Positions 1 to 9,111 are shown, counted from the stretch's first letter. The stretch: DNA of 57,451 nucleotides from Pseudomonas syringae (GCF_000737245.1 NZ_JPQU01000044.1:1-57451), one strand, 5' to 3'. The notes: a model not told the origin generated them from the sequence alone. Numbers and translations are program-made.

Positions 1-1736
1 GCCGCCTTGGCCGCAGCATCAGCGGCGGCTTGGGCAGCGGCTTGGGCGGCAGCCTCGGCAGCAGCTTGAGCAGCGGCCTGCGCAGCAGCTTGGGCAGCAG
101 CCTGCGCGGCCGCTGCAATTTCTTCGGGCGTTGGGCCGGGTGGCGTAGGTGGCGGCGTGATGACGGTGCCATTAATATCGCTGATGGTCAGCTTTCCGCC
201 GGCAGTAGCCACCCCTTCTCGAATGACCTGCCCGGTTCCCGTGGCCAGACCAGCGCTGTTGTCGTTGGCCGTCAGGGTAATGTCTCCGGCAAAACGAATC
301 AGGGAATTGACGTAGATGTTATTGCCCGCCTGCGCCGTCAGGCTCACCCCGGTGTGGGTATTTTCAAACCCGGTATAGAACGTGATGTTGCTGCTGGCCT
401 GTAGTACCACGTTGCTGGTAGCGTTTTTCAGCAGATTGGAATCAATTTCCGTGGATTCGTCAGGGTCGTTGGTAAAGGCTGAAACATCGCTCAGGGTCTT
501 TGAGGTGCCCGCCGTCGGCGTATTGACCGTAATGTCTTTCGGATCGAGCAGCCAGCTGCCGGTTTTGCCGTTCAGCGCCCGGGTATCGACCCGTGCGCCG
601 GTCACGTCGAGCACATTGGCCGAGGTTTCGACGAAGCCCCCATCACCGGATGCAGCGCCGCCACGGGCTGATATCGCACCGTAAACCCGCGCGGTCTGCG
701 CCCCCCAGACAATCACCCTGCCCCCCTTGCCGCTGCCGAGCGCGTCCGCCGAAATCTGCGCATCCTTGCTGACATAGGCTTGCCGGGCGTTCTGCACCGC
801 AGGATTCTTGCCCTGATAGTCGCCGCCGACCAACACCGTCCCGCCCCCCAGTTTGCCGCTGGCATCTACTCGCGCGTCCGCCATCAGGCCCACCTGATCG
901 CCAAGCACCTGAATCTCACCACCCTGACCCGCGCCGGTGGCAGTGGTGGTGCTGCCCGCTTCCAGCAAGGTCGCGCGGCTGGCCTTCAAGACAATCTTGC
1001 CGTTCTCGCCGACGGTGGCACTGTTGGCGTTGACCGTGCCGCGCTGATTCACCAGCGCGCCGTAAATGCCGACCGTACCCCCCTGAGCAATGACGCTGCC
1101 CAGGTTCAGTGCCTGATCATCAGTCGCCGAGACCACCACGTGCATGCCGGGATTACTGGAGTCGACCAACTGCACCGAATGCCCCGCCGCCAGCATTGTT
1201 TCGCCCTGCGGGGTGTTGATGATGCCGGTATTGGTCACATCCGGCGCGATCAGGTAGACCTTGCCACCGGAGGGTGTGGTGATTGCCCCCTGGTTGGAAA
1301 CCGCGCCAGCAGTACCCTGCGCGGCGAAACGATTGTTGCCCGCGAGGAAGTCACTGTTGGAGATCGCCAGGCTCGACGCCACCAGGCCGGCCACGTTGAT
1401 CTGCGAATTGGCGCCAAACATGATGCCGTTGGGGTTGATCAAAAACACCCGTCCATTGGACTGCAGCGTCCCCAGTATCACGCTAGGGTCCTGACCGGTA
1501 ATACGGTTGAGCACGCGGCTGTTGCCGCTCTGCTGCAGGAATCTCACCATCTCGCCCTGGGCGACAGAAAAGCTCGACCAATTGATGATCGCATTAGGGC
1601 TGTTGGTGATCGTCAGCTGGTTGCCCTGCTGCGCGAAGCTGACCTGCCCGTTCACGACGACAGGATTGAGCGGGGCCGCCATGCCGTTGCCGGCGGCAAC
1701 CAGGCACGCGCCGATAAAGGTGATTTTTATTTTCAT
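1..1736 (-). CDS. TpsA-type exoprotein with filamentous haemagglutinin N-terminal domain (partial, C-terminus outside window)
   Basis: Large secreted protein of a two-partner (type Vb) secretion system; 578 codons are visible and the frame runs off the left edge. The start (MKIKITFIGACLVAAG) gives a signal peptide ending near AAP. The following TPS domain carries the family signature, including NPNGIMFG and the motif NSRVLNRITG, and is rich in short beta-helix repeats. Around residues 538-578 the chain changes to a proline stretch (TPPPTPPGPTPEE) followed by an Ala-Gln tract of AAAQ units, which is likely a flexible or coiled segment before the missing C-terminus. The stop of the upstream tpsB is only 7 bp away, so the pair is cotranscribed. 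Family assignment is firm; the activity (adhesin, haemolysin or CDI toxin) depends on the missing part. Confidence 0.88.
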   Translation of the reverse strand, partial: MKIKITFIGACLVAAGNGMAAPLNPVVVNGQVSFAQQGNQLTITNSPNAIINWSSFSVAQGEMVRFLQQSGNSRVLNRITGQDPSVILGTLQSNGRVFLINPNGIMFGANSQINVAGLVASSLAISNSDFLAGNNRFAAQGTAGAVSNQGAITTPSGGKVYLIAPDVTNTGIINTPQGETMLAAGHSVQLVDSSNPGMHVVVSATDDQALNLGSVIAQGGTVGIYGALVNQRGTVNANSATVGENGKIVLKASRATLLEAGSTTTATGAGQGGEIQVLGDQVGLMADARVDASGKLGGGTVLVGGDYQGKNPAVQNARQAYVSKDAQISADALGSGKGGRVIVWGAQTARVYGAISARGGAASGDGGFVETSANVLDVTGARVDTRALNGKTGSWLLDPKDITVNTPTAGTSKTLSDVSAFTNDPDESTEIDSNLLKNATSNVVLQASSNITFYTGFENTHTGVSLTAQAGNNIYVNSLIRFAGDITLTANDNSAGLATGTGQVIREGVATAGGKLTISDINGTVITPPPTPPGPTPEEIAAAAQAAAQAAAQAAAQAAAEAAAQAAAQAAADAAAKA

Positions 1737-1743
1737 GACTTCC

Positions 1744-3330
1744 TCAAAACGACAGGCTCAGGCGGGCGTGCAGGCGATTGTCACCGCGCTCGGTCTCACT
1801 GGCCTCGGCGTGCAGCACGTGACCGTAGTCGACCTGTAGGTTCAGATTGCGGCGATACGAAACCCGCATGCCAAGCCCGGTGCTGCTCAAGGCCACATGA
1901 GTGAATTCGCCAGGCAACGCGTGGTTGCGCGTCAGGTAGGCATTGTCGTAAAACGCCAGAGCGCGACACTGCCAGCTGCCACCCCCACAAATCGGCGGGG
2001 TATAAGCCTCAAGGTTGCTGCTGATGCCAGAGTCATTGGACACCTCACGCTCACGAAAACCACGCACCGACATCGCCCCGCCTGCGCCAAACTGCTCGCC
2101 CGGGATCAGCGCATCGTTGCTGTACTGCCCGTTCAGAACACCCCGCAACTGCCAGTCAGCCGGCAGTGCCTGGGTGATGTTCGCTGCCAGACGCAATGCG
2201 TTGTAGTCGTCTCGGGCGTTGGTCCGTGCCAGATCAAAATCACTCTGCCGACCGCGAGAACCACCGGGCAGGTTATGCACCAGGGTGACACCGAAATTCG
2301 CATCGCCATCCAGCTGCACCCAGGTGCCTTGGTAACCCAGGCTGAGGGGATGCACGGTGATGTCGTTGCCGAGCTGGACATCTTCGGCTTCAAGGTTGTT
2401 CTTGTAGGCCTTGTAGTCGATGCCGTACACCAGCTTGGACTGGTAATTACCGTCCGTGGCCAGGTTGTGGTTATAGCGTCCGCCAAAGATCGTGCCTTTG
2501 CCGCTGACCGCCAGATCAAAAATACCGGCGGTGACCAGTCCGTTGTCCACGTCCGAGTAGCTGGTGAAGACGTCCAGAGAATCGCCCAGTTCATATAAAG
2601 GCAGGTGATAGCCAAGCCCATAGACGCTGACCCGCTCGGGCTTTTCGAGAGTCGTGGTGTATTGCAGGCTCATGACCTGATCACGACCGAACAGGTTGGC
2701 GTTTTGAAGCACCGCGCCCATGTAGGTCTTGCCGGTTTCCCTGGTGCCGCTGTTGTCCATATTCAGCGACGCGCTCCACGGCGACTCATCCGTGACCTGC
2801 AGTTCAGCATCGACAGCCGCTTCTTGTGCGTCACTGTCCTTGAGCTTCATCACCGTCTGTTTGGCCGGGTTCTCGTTCGCCAGCTTCAGGCTTTTGGAAA
2901 TCGCCGTCAGGTCAGGCGTCTGGCCCTCCTTGAGGCCCGGCAAGGCATAGCGAACGTTGTCGTTGCTGAAATGCTGGTTTCCGGCGATTCTGACCTGGCC
3001 GATGCGGGCTTCAACGACCTGAAAGACCACCACTCCGCCGTTCAGCTCCTGCTCGGGAAGGTTTACACGTACCAGTTGATAGCCACGCCGATGATAGGCA
3101 GCTTCCAGCGCTTCCTGTGCCTTGACCACATCGCCAAAATCACGCTCTCCACCCACGAAGGCCGCCAGACTGTGCTCAAGCTCGTGAGCCGGCAATAAGG
3201 TATTGCCGCGCACATCGAACTTATTGATGTCAAAACGGGGAGAAACGGATGCAACTTCATCGGCAGCGGCAAAACTGGCGCATGCGACCAATGAGGCAGG
3301 CACCAGAAACAGCAACGAGCGGTAGGTCAT
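1744..3330 (-). CDS. TpsB outer-membrane transporter, ShlB/FhaC/HecB family
   Basis: Outer-membrane partner that recognises and exports the TpsA protein encoded directly downstream. At 528 aa it is close to the usual family length. The start at MTYRSLLFL was chosen over an upstream in-frame start because it opens a clear signal peptide (cut near SFAAADE) and has AAGGG just upstream. After a short helix region come two POTRA-like domains (about residues 20-190: DVRGNTLL, then RIAGNQHF), then a 16-strand beta-barrel. The VRGF motif of the conserved inward loop L6 is present (AMSVRGFRER), and the chain ends in Phe (LSLSF), as expected for an outer-membrane barrel. Order tpsB-tpsA with a 7-bp gap is classical for these systems. 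Confidence 0.93.
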   Translation of the reverse strand: MTYRSLLFLVPASLVACASFAAADEVASVSPRFDINKFDVRGNTLLPAHELEHSLAAFVGGERDFGDVVKAQEALEAAYHRRGYQLVRVNLPEQELNGGVVVFQVVEARIGQVRIAGNQHFSNDNVRYALPGLKEGQTPDLTAISKSLKLANENPAKQTVMKLKDSDAQEAAVDAELQVTDESPWSASLNMDNSGTRETGKTYMGAVLQNANLFGRDQVMSLQYTTTLEKPERVSVYGLGYHLPLYELGDSLDVFTSYSDVDNGLVTAGIFDLAVSGKGTIFGGRYNHNLATDGNYQSKLVYGIDYKAYKNNLEAEDVQLGNDITVHPLSLGYQGTWVQLDGDANFGVTLVHNLPGGSRGRQSDFDLARTNARDDYNALRLAANITQALPADWQLRGVLNGQYSNDALIPGEQFGAGGAMSVRGFREREVSNDSGISSNLEAYTPPICGGGSWQCRALAFYDNAYLTRNHALPGEFTHVALSSTGLGMRVSYRRNLNLQVDYGHVLHAEASETERGDNRLHARLSLSF

Positions 3331-3501
3331 TGTTTGGCCCTTGGGCAGCAGTAAGATACGCAAACACTCAAATACGCACTGCATTCCGAGCCTGCAGGGG
3401 GTTTTCTCCTCCACAGTCTAGCCGGTGTAATATCAAACTGGAATCATTCGAATGTTGTGCCGACGAAATACGTCTGCAGTACACACACTGAGAACCCTGC
3501 C

Positions 3502-3954
3502 ATGCCTGTCTCCCTGACCCGCCCCTCTCCCGCCCCGTTTCTGGCCCCTGGAGAAACCGTGGTGCTGTTCGATGGCGTCTGCAAACTGTGCAACGGCTGG
3601 GCGAAATTCCTGATCCGCCATGACCGGAAACAGCGCGTACGACTGGCGACGGTACAGTCGCCCGAAGGCCAAGCGCTACTTGCCTGGGCCGGTTTGCCAG
3701 CGGATGCGTTCGACACCATGGCGGTGATCCGGGACAACCATTACTGGGTACGCTCGGAAGCGTTTTTTGAAGTGGTCGCGCAATTGCCGGGCGCCTGGCC
3801 AGCGCTGCGACTGCTGCGTATTGTTCCGCGGTGGTTGCGAGATTGGATGTATGACCGAGTGGCGCTCAACCGTTATCGCCTGTTTGGCAAGCATGAGGTT
3901 TGCATGATGCCGACCCCGGATCACCAGCGACGCTTTCTCAAGGCGAAGACATGA
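3502..3954 (+). CDS. DCC family (DUF393) thiol-disulfide oxidoreductase-like protein
   Basis: Small protein of 150 aa with the family hallmark near the N-terminus, FDGVCKLCNGW, a D-x2-C-x2-C pattern resembling a thioredoxin-type redox centre. Members of DUF393 are widespread but no reaction has been firmly assigned. The start at MPVSLTRP was preferred over one 15 codons upstream because family members begin just before the LFDGxC strand. It is followed after 27 bp by the isochorismatase-like gene on the same strand, so the two may be cotranscribed. The TpsB gene is divergent from it. Confidence 0.85.
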   Translation: MPVSLTRPSPAPFLAPGETVVLFDGVCKLCNGWAKFLIRHDRKQRVRLATVQSPEGQALLAWAGLPADAFDTMAVIRDNHYWVRSEAFFEVVAQLPGAWPALRLLRIVPRWLRDWMYDRVALNRYRLFGKHEVCMMPTPDHQRRFLKAKT

Positions 3955-3981
3955 ACACCCACCTGAAAGGAATGAGATTAA

Positions 3982-4587
3982 ATGACCGCTCCACTCAGCC
4001 CTGTTCCCCTGATCATTCTTGACGTACAGGACGCTATCGATCAGCCGTGTTGGGACGGCAAGAGTAATCCCGGCTATCTGGCAGTGATCCAGCGCCTGCT
4101 CCACCACTGGCGGTCCAACGGCTGGCCCGTTATTCATATCAAGCACGATGAACTGACGCCCACCTCCAGCTATTTCCTGAATGGCCCCTGGAACGCCATC
4201 AAGAAAGAGGTGACGCCGTTAGCCGAAGAAGTTGTCATCACCAAACAGCAGAACTGCGCCTTTATCGGTACGGAGCTGGACACTGTTCTTAAAGCCATGC
4301 AAGTCAAGCGTGTGGTGCTGACGGGGGTTGTCATCCACAACAGCATGGACGCAACGGTCCGTGCCGGCAAAGCCCTGGGTTACGCCTTCATCCTTCCCTC
4401 GGACGCGACCACTGCTGTCCCGGTGACTGGACCCCATGGAAAGACCTGGGACGCCACAACCGTTCATGAACTGACCCTGGCCATACTCGGCGGTGAATAT
4501 GCTGAGGTCATGCCATCAGAAGAAGTGATTGCCCAGACCGGGAACCACGCCCAACTCCGGAGCGCGCTTGCTCGCAAAGAACGATGA
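3982..4587 (+). CDS. Isochorismatase-family hydrolase-like protein with Ser at the usual catalytic Cys position
   Basis: A 201-aa alpha/beta protein of the cysteine hydrolase (isochorismatase-like) family. The Asp of the catalytic triad is visible (LIILDVQDA, about residue 14) and a Lys in the middle (TKQQNCAF). The third element, normally Cys in a G-x-x-T-x-x-C-V-x-x-T context, is Ser here: TGVVIHNSMDATVRAG. Subfamilies with this NS-type motif exist, so it may be a genuine but differently acting branch; activity cannot be inferred. A Shine-Dalgarno (AAAGGAATGAG) precedes the ATG. The last residues (about RSALARKER) and the stop codon lie inside the first of three REP units, so the original end of the gene appears to have been replaced. 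Probably cotranscribed with the DCC gene. Confidence 0.85.
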   Translation: MTAPLSPVPLIILDVQDAIDQPCWDGKSNPGYLAVIQRLLHHWRSNGWPVIHIKHDELTPTSSYFLNGPWNAIKKEVTPLAEEVVITKQQNCAFIGTELDTVLKAMQVKRVVLTGVVIHNSMDATVRAGKALGYAFILPSDATTAVPVTGPHGKTWDATTVHELTLAILGGEYAEVMPSEEVIAQTGNHAQLRSALARKER

Positions 4588-4724
4588 CGCGGTCTATCTG
4601 GATGACCCCGCCCCTGTGGGAGCCGAGCTTGCTCGCGATAAACGATAACGCGGTTTATCTGGATGACCCCGCTCCCTGTAGGAGCCGAGCTTGCTCGCGA
4701 TGAACGATAACGCGATCTGCCTGA
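4557..4724. repeat. Three tandem REP units, about 61 bp each
   Basis: Three direct copies of a REP-type unit starting near 4557, 4618 and 4679. Each has the core GAGCTTGCTCGCGA (GCGCTTGCTCGCAA in the first) followed by ACGATRACGCGRTCT and, in the first two, TGGATGACCCCGC. All lie in the same orientation, unlike the head-to-head pairs elsewhere in the window. The first unit overlaps the 3' end of the isochorismatase-like gene. Confidence 0.85.
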
Positions 4725-4751
4725 CACACCGCCAGGGAAGACCCGGGCATA

Positions 4752-5393
4752 TCACCCCGGCCATTGCGAGCTACGGATCACACTGCAGAAATTGCCCGCC
4801 TTGAACGATGGGGATTTGTCTGCCAGCACGTCCGCCTTGACGTTACCGAACGTGCTGTCGGGCTTATGTTTGATGCCGTCGTAAAAGGTTTGAATGATAT
4901 CTTCCTTGAACGCCGATCCCCGCGGGTGAACGCGGGTGATGGCCTCACGTTCCTCGTCGCTGTATTGGGAATAGGTCAGGCCCAGCACGTCCATTTCTAC
5001 CCCGGCCGTGACCAATGCGATCACCGGGTGCATATGTTGCGGGATGCCTGGCGTGGTGTGCAGCGCGATGGACGTCCACACGGTGTCGACGTCCTGTTGG
5101 GCAATCCCGCGCTCGTGCAAAAAATCCCTGGCGGCATTGGCGCCATCGACCTCGAATCGCTCACAGGCGCTGCTGTGTTGGTGGGTCAGCCCCATGTCAT
5201 GGAACATGCAGCCGCAGTAGAGTAATTCAGGGTCGAATTTCAAGCCCAGGCGTTGACCCGCCAGCGCAGCAAAATAGAACACACGGCTGGAATGATCAAA
5301 AAGCAGCGGCGACTCGGTGTCCCGTACACATTCAGTGATTTCACGGGCCAATTGGCTGTCGGGAATGCTGATCCCATGGATGTTCAGCGTCAT
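4752..5393 (-). CDS. HD-domain protein, cyanamide hydratase-like family
   Basis: A 213-aa protein with the metal-binding HD signature: His34 (FDHSSRVF), the adjacent His65-Asp66 (MFHDMGL), and a later His and Asp (SIALHTTPG, VEMDVLG). HD proteins of this type bind divalent metal and act as hydrolases or hydratases. The closest named family is cyanamide hydratase/HD, but the substrate cannot be told. It is divergent from a GlxA-type transcription regulator (131 bp between the starts), a common arrangement in which the regulator controls the enzyme. The ATG is the first in frame after the intergenic region. Confidence 0.8.
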   Translation of the reverse strand: MTLNIHGISIPDSQLAREITECVRDTESPLLFDHSSRVFYFAALAGQRLGLKFDPELLYCGCMFHDMGLTHQHSSACERFEVDGANAARDFLHERGIAQQDVDTVWTSIALHTTPGIPQHMHPVIALVTAGVEMDVLGLTYSQYSDEEREAITRVHPRGSAFKEDIIQTFYDGIKHKPDSTFGNVKADVLADKSPSFKAGNFCSVIRSSQWPG

Positions 5394-5524
5394 GTTTTCG
5401 CTCCAGAGGGTGGTTTGGATGGAGGACCAGTGTCACTCTCCACCGTCTTGTCCTCAATTGGCGTGATGCGTCATATACTGCCATTTCATGTGATTCCAGG
5501 ACGCAGGCGAGGCCATCACTCACC

Positions 5525-6478
5525 ATGAGCAAAATCATCGCCATTCTTGCACTGCCCGGCATGCAGTTACTGGACGTCTCGGGCCCACTCGACGTGTTCG
5601 CCCAGGCCAATCTGGAAGTCAACCGGCAGGTCTACAGCTTGCGGGTTGTCGCCTGTGAACCAGGCCCGATCACCAGCTCTTCAGGCGCACGTCTGTTGCC
5701 GGATTACGTCGCGGGTGAGCCTATGGGCAAGCTCGACACTTTCATCGTTGCCGGGGCGCCGCATGCGCCGAACATGCAGTTCAACACTGAATTGCTTGCC
5801 TGGATGCGCACCTGCGCCGGGCAATCAAGGCGCTTTGGTTCGGTGTGTACCGGGGCGTTTGCCTTGGCGGCGACGGGCTTGCTCAATGGTCGGCGGATCA
5901 CCACACATTGGGCCCATGCAGGGAAGTTGGCCCTGCAATACCCGCAGGTGACGGTTGAGGAAGATGCATTGCATGTTCGCGATGGCAAGCTGCGTACATC
6001 GGCCGGTGTAACCGCAGGCCTGGACCTGGCATTGACGCTGGTCGAGGAAGACCTGGGGCGCGAGGTGGCGATGCGGGTCGCTTCGCAACTGGTGATGTTC
6101 TTCAAGCGCCCTGGCGGGCAGCTGCAATACAGCCGCAAAGGGGGTGTCGGTCCACTTGGACGTTCAGTATTACAAGAGGTGCAGCGCTGGGTTGCCGCCA
6201 ACCCGGCGCTACCGCTAACGGTCGAGGCGCTGGCCGCTCATGCTGGCCTGAGCCCCAGGCATTTCGCACGTTTGTTTCACGCCGAAGTCGGAGCCACTCC
6301 AGCGGCCTGGGTGGAAGTCACCCGTGTGACCGCCGCGCGGGCCCTGCTGGAGGCGGGAGAGGACGCGCCCAAGCAGGTGGCTGCCAAGTGTGGCTTCGCC
6401 AATGTCGACACCTTACGCCGCGCCTTCGTAAAACACATGGGTATCACACCGGCCGACTATCGAAAACGGCACGCATAG
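5525..6478 (+). CDS. GlxA-family transcriptional regulator (DJ-1/PfpI domain plus AraC-type HTH)
   Basis: A 317-aa regulator. Residues 1-190 form a DJ-1/PfpI class I glutamine amidotransferase-like domain with the nucleophile-elbow sequence GSVCTGAF (Cys108), and residues about 210-317 form an AraC/XylS double helix-turn-helix ending in the usual CGF-x-N-x-x-x-x-R-R-x-F block (KCGFANVDTLRRAF). In this family the PfpI domain is thought to sense a small molecule rather than act as an enzyme. Divergent to the HD-domain gene, which is its likely target. It is convergent with the ABC exporter gene, with 12 bp between the stops. Confidence 0.92.
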   Translation: MSKIIAILALPGMQLLDVSGPLDVFAQANLEVNRQVYSLRVVACEPGPITSSSGARLLPDYVAGEPMGKLDTFIVAGAPHAPNMQFNTELLAWMRTCAGQSRRFGSVCTGAFALAATGLLNGRRITTHWAHAGKLALQYPQVTVEEDALHVRDGKLRTSAGVTAGLDLALTLVEEDLGREVAMRVASQLVMFFKRPGGQLQYSRKGGVGPLGRSVLQEVQRWVAANPALPLTVEALAAHAGLSPRHFARLFHAEVGATPAAWVEVTRVTAARALLEAGEDAPKQVAAKCGFANVDTLRRAFVKHMGITPADYRKRHA

Positions 6479-6490
6479 CTCTCCTCAGCC

Positions 6491-8344
6491 CTACTCCACC
6501 GCCTCCGCCACGCCCTGATCTTCACCCAGGAACCCGCCACTCTGGTGCTGCCACAGCCGCGCATAGGTGCCATTTTTGCTCAGCAGTTCGCTGTGGGTGC
6601 CTTGTTCGATGATACGGCCGTCGTCCATCACGATTAGCCGGTCCATGGCTGCAATGGTGGACAGCCGGTGGGCAATGGCGATCACGGTTTTGCCCTGCAT
6701 CATTTCATCGAGGCTTTCCTGGATGGCGACTTCGACTTCCGAATCCAGTGCGCTGGTGGCCTCGTCAAGCAGCAGAATCGGTGCGTTTTTGAGCATCACC
6801 CTGGCAATCGCGACCCGTTGACGCTGGCCGCCGGACAGCTTGATGCCACGCTCACCCACCAGGGTGTCGTAGCCGGAGTGGCCTTGCTTATCGCTCAACT
6901 GGCTGATGAAGCCATCGGCCTGGGCGTTAGCTGCGGCTGTGCGGATTTGCTCATCGGTGGCGTCGGGCCGGCCATAGGCGATGTTTTCGCGAATGGACCG
7001 GTGCAGCAGCGACGTATCCTGAGTGACCATGCCAATGGCGCTGCGCAGACTGTCCTGAGTGACGTGGGCAATGTTTTGCCCGTCGATGCGAATCTCACCC
7101 TTGTCCACGTCATAGAAGCGCAGCAGCAGGTTAATGAGCGTGGATTTGCCAGCGCCGGAGCGACCCACCAGGCCGATTTTTTCTCCGGCCCGAATGCTCA
7201 GGCTCAGGTTATCCAGCACCTGACGCTCGCCGTTGTAGTTGAAGCTCACGTTGTCGAACGTCACCGCCCCGCCGGTGGTAACCAGCACACCCGCGTCCGG
7301 CGCATCCTGCACCTTGGGGCCACGGGTCAAGGTCTCCATGCCATCCTGCACCGTGCCGATGTTCTCGAACAGCGAGGTCATCTGCCACATGATCCAGTGG
7401 GACATGCCGTTAATACGCAGCGCCATGGCCGTAATCGCCGCCACCGCACCGGTGCCGACTTCACCCTGGTGCCAGAGCCACAGGGCATAACCGCCTGCAC
7501 CCATGATCAAGGCGACCACCAGTGCCTGATTGACGATTTCGAATTGGCTGACCAGACGCATCTGGCGAAACCCGGTGAGCTTGAAATCCTCCATGGCTGC
7601 GCGGGCGAAGTGCGCTTCACGTTTGGAGTGGGAGAACAGTTTCACCGTGGTGATGTTGGTGTAGGCATCTGAAATGCGACCGGTCATCGATGAGCGGGCA
7701 TTGGCCTGCTCCTGGCCAACTTTCCCGAGACGCGGCACAAAATACAGCATGGCCAACCCGAACAATGCCACCCAGGCAATGAAAGGCAGCATCAGTTTCA
7801 GGTCGAAGCCGCCAGCCAGTGCGATGATCGCAATGAAATACACGCCGATCCCGGGTGCGATCTCGATAATGGTGAACAGCACCTCGCGTACCGACAGCGC
7901 CGTCTGCATCACCTTGGTCGTGACCCGCCCGGAAAACTCATCGGAAAAGAACGACAGGCTTTGGCGCAGCATCAGGCGGTGGAAGTCCCAGCGCAGACGC
8001 AGCGGCAGGTTGATCGCCAAAATCTGGTGCTGAACCATCGTGCGCAACGCCACCAACCCGATACTGGTGACCAGCACGAGGCCAATGCCCCATAGGACTC
8101 GACTCTCCTGTCCGGAGGTATCGCCGCCTGCTTGCCAGGTCGACAGCAGATCCACGACCTGACCGAGAAAGGAAAACAGCCAGGCTTCGTAAATCGACAC
8201 ACCGGCGCTGAGCAGCGCAAGCGCCAGAACATAACCACGAGCCCCCCGCGTGCAAGCCCACAGGAACCGCGGCAGACCATCGGGCGGCGGCGGTGCCTCG
8301 TCGGGCGGGAAAGGATCAAGTCGTTGTTCAAAAGCGCGAAGCAT
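6491..8344 (-). CDS. ABC transporter, fused permease and ATP-binding protein (MsbA-like exporter half)
   Basis: A 617-aa half-transporter of type IV ABC exporter fold. The N-terminal half (about residues 30-330) holds six membrane helices; the C-terminal half is the nucleotide-binding domain with Walker A GRSGAGKS, signature LSGGQRQR, Walker B ILLLDEATSALD and the switch His in IAIAHRLST. The ATG at 8344 is preferred over an upstream TTG because GGAG lies 8 bases before it. No second half or substrate gene is adjacent, so it most likely works as a homodimer exporting a lipid, peptide or drug. The substrate is unknown. Confidence 0.92.
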   Translation of the reverse strand: MLRAFEQRLDPFPPDEAPPPPDGLPRFLWACTRGARGYVLALALLSAGVSIYEAWLFSFLGQVVDLLSTWQAGGDTSGQESRVLWGIGLVLVTSIGLVALRTMVQHQILAINLPLRLRWDFHRLMLRQSLSFFSDEFSGRVTTKVMQTALSVREVLFTIIEIAPGIGVYFIAIIALAGGFDLKLMLPFIAWVALFGLAMLYFVPRLGKVGQEQANARSSMTGRISDAYTNITTVKLFSHSKREAHFARAAMEDFKLTGFRQMRLVSQFEIVNQALVVALIMGAGGYALWLWHQGEVGTGAVAAITAMALRINGMSHWIMWQMTSLFENIGTVQDGMETLTRGPKVQDAPDAGVLVTTGGAVTFDNVSFNYNGERQVLDNLSLSIRAGEKIGLVGRSGAGKSTLINLLLRFYDVDKGEIRIDGQNIAHVTQDSLRSAIGMVTQDTSLLHRSIRENIAYGRPDATDEQIRTAAANAQADGFISQLSDKQGHSGYDTLVGERGIKLSGGQRQRVAIARVMLKNAPILLLDEATSALDSEVEVAIQESLDEMMQGKTVIAIAHRLSTIAAMDRLIVMDDGRIIEQGTHSELLSKNGTYARLWQHQSGGFLGEDQGVAEAVE

Positions 8345-8529
8345 GGTGGTCTCCAAAACGATCTAATGGGCGCGATTCTGTCATTGAACAGTGTTGCGGG
8401 GTTCAGAAACTCCAGCTCAAAGCACCAACGGCCCGGCCAGCGTTGCGTTACTGTCGACGCAGTACCGAGTTTTCATGCCGGTACTGACAACACCTGCGCA
8501 GCCACGTTCGGATAGGCATACCGCGTTAT

Positions 8530-8632
8530 CTTTCTTCGCGAGCAAACCCGGCTCCAACAGGTTCGGGATTCTTCTGTGGGAGGTTCTATGTTTGCTCGCA
8601 AGCGGATGTGGCGACGTGGGACCGCGATCGGG
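8530..8632. repeat. Degenerate REP-like sequences in the 8345-8700 gap
   Basis: The 356-bp gap upstream of the ABC exporter contains decayed REP fragments: TTCTTCGCGAGCAAACCCGG near 8530, GTTTGCTCGCAAGCGG near 8590 and CGACGTGGGACCG near 8612. The rest of the gap (8345-8530) should hold the ABC gene promoter, but no clear -35/-10 could be picked. No gene was seen. Confidence 0.55.
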
Positions 8633-8700
8633 CTTAATCGATCTATCTGAAACCGAGCACATTCCAATCAAAAATCAACTATGGAATGGGTCCAACCGAC

Positions 8701-9111
8701 TCAGGCTTCAATGCCCTGGTCGAGCAACGCCGTGCCATAGGAATTGTCCACGACGCACAGCCATTGCTGCGATATCTGGCGAAAGACATAGGTCGCTCGG
8801 CGTGTAATCTCGGTTTTCACCCCGGTCACGTCAGTGGCCTGAAGCAGGGTCTCCATAACAACGAGAGCTACGTCACCAGCCGGTATGACCTGTATTTCCC
8901 CTTGAGTGACGATAATGCTGTGGTTGAAATGCTCTGCAATCGCGACAAAGGCTCGGCGGATGCTGTCTTTGCCGGTAACCGTCAGTCCCGGTTTGACGAC
9001 GAGCGTTGCATCATCGGCATAAAAGCTCATCAACGCATCGAAGTCTTCGGCCGTAATCGCCCGGTCTGCGGCTGCGATTGTCTCTTTGAGCGTTCGGGTA
9101 AGTTCGTCCAT
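8701..9111 (-). CDS. SnoaL-like / DUF4440 protein of NTF2-like fold
   Basis: A 136-aa protein with the cone-shaped NTF2-like pattern: an N-terminal helix (AAADRAITAEDFDALMSFYADDATLVV), the motif GKDSIRRAF, then a beta-sheet ending in QQWLCVVDNSYG. The family includes ketosteroid isomerase-like enzymes, polyketide cyclases and small-molecule binding proteins, and function differs from member to member. No conserved catalytic set could be named. It is a single gene facing away from the HIT gene, and its role is unknown. Confidence 0.8.
   Translation of the reverse strand: MDELTRTLKETIAAADRAITAEDFDALMSFYADDATLVVKPGLTVTGKDSIRRAFVAIAEHFNHSIIVTQGEIQVIPAGDVALVVMETLLQATDVTGVKTEITRRATYVFRQISQQWLCVVDNSYGTALLDQGIEA

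Noticed and set aside
1..120. Direct repeat in the DNA at the left edge as a mobile element or origin
   Set aside because: It is in frame within tpsA and encodes the Ala-Gln tract, so it is coding repeat.
780..1904. Long plus-strand open frame opposite tpsA
   Set aside because: It is the antisense of the tpsA/tpsB coding frames; the GC-rich third positions keep it open. It shows no domain.
8417..8671. Small minus-strand frame in the 8345-8700 gap
   Set aside because: It overlaps degenerate REP sequence and has no ribosome site or conserved features.
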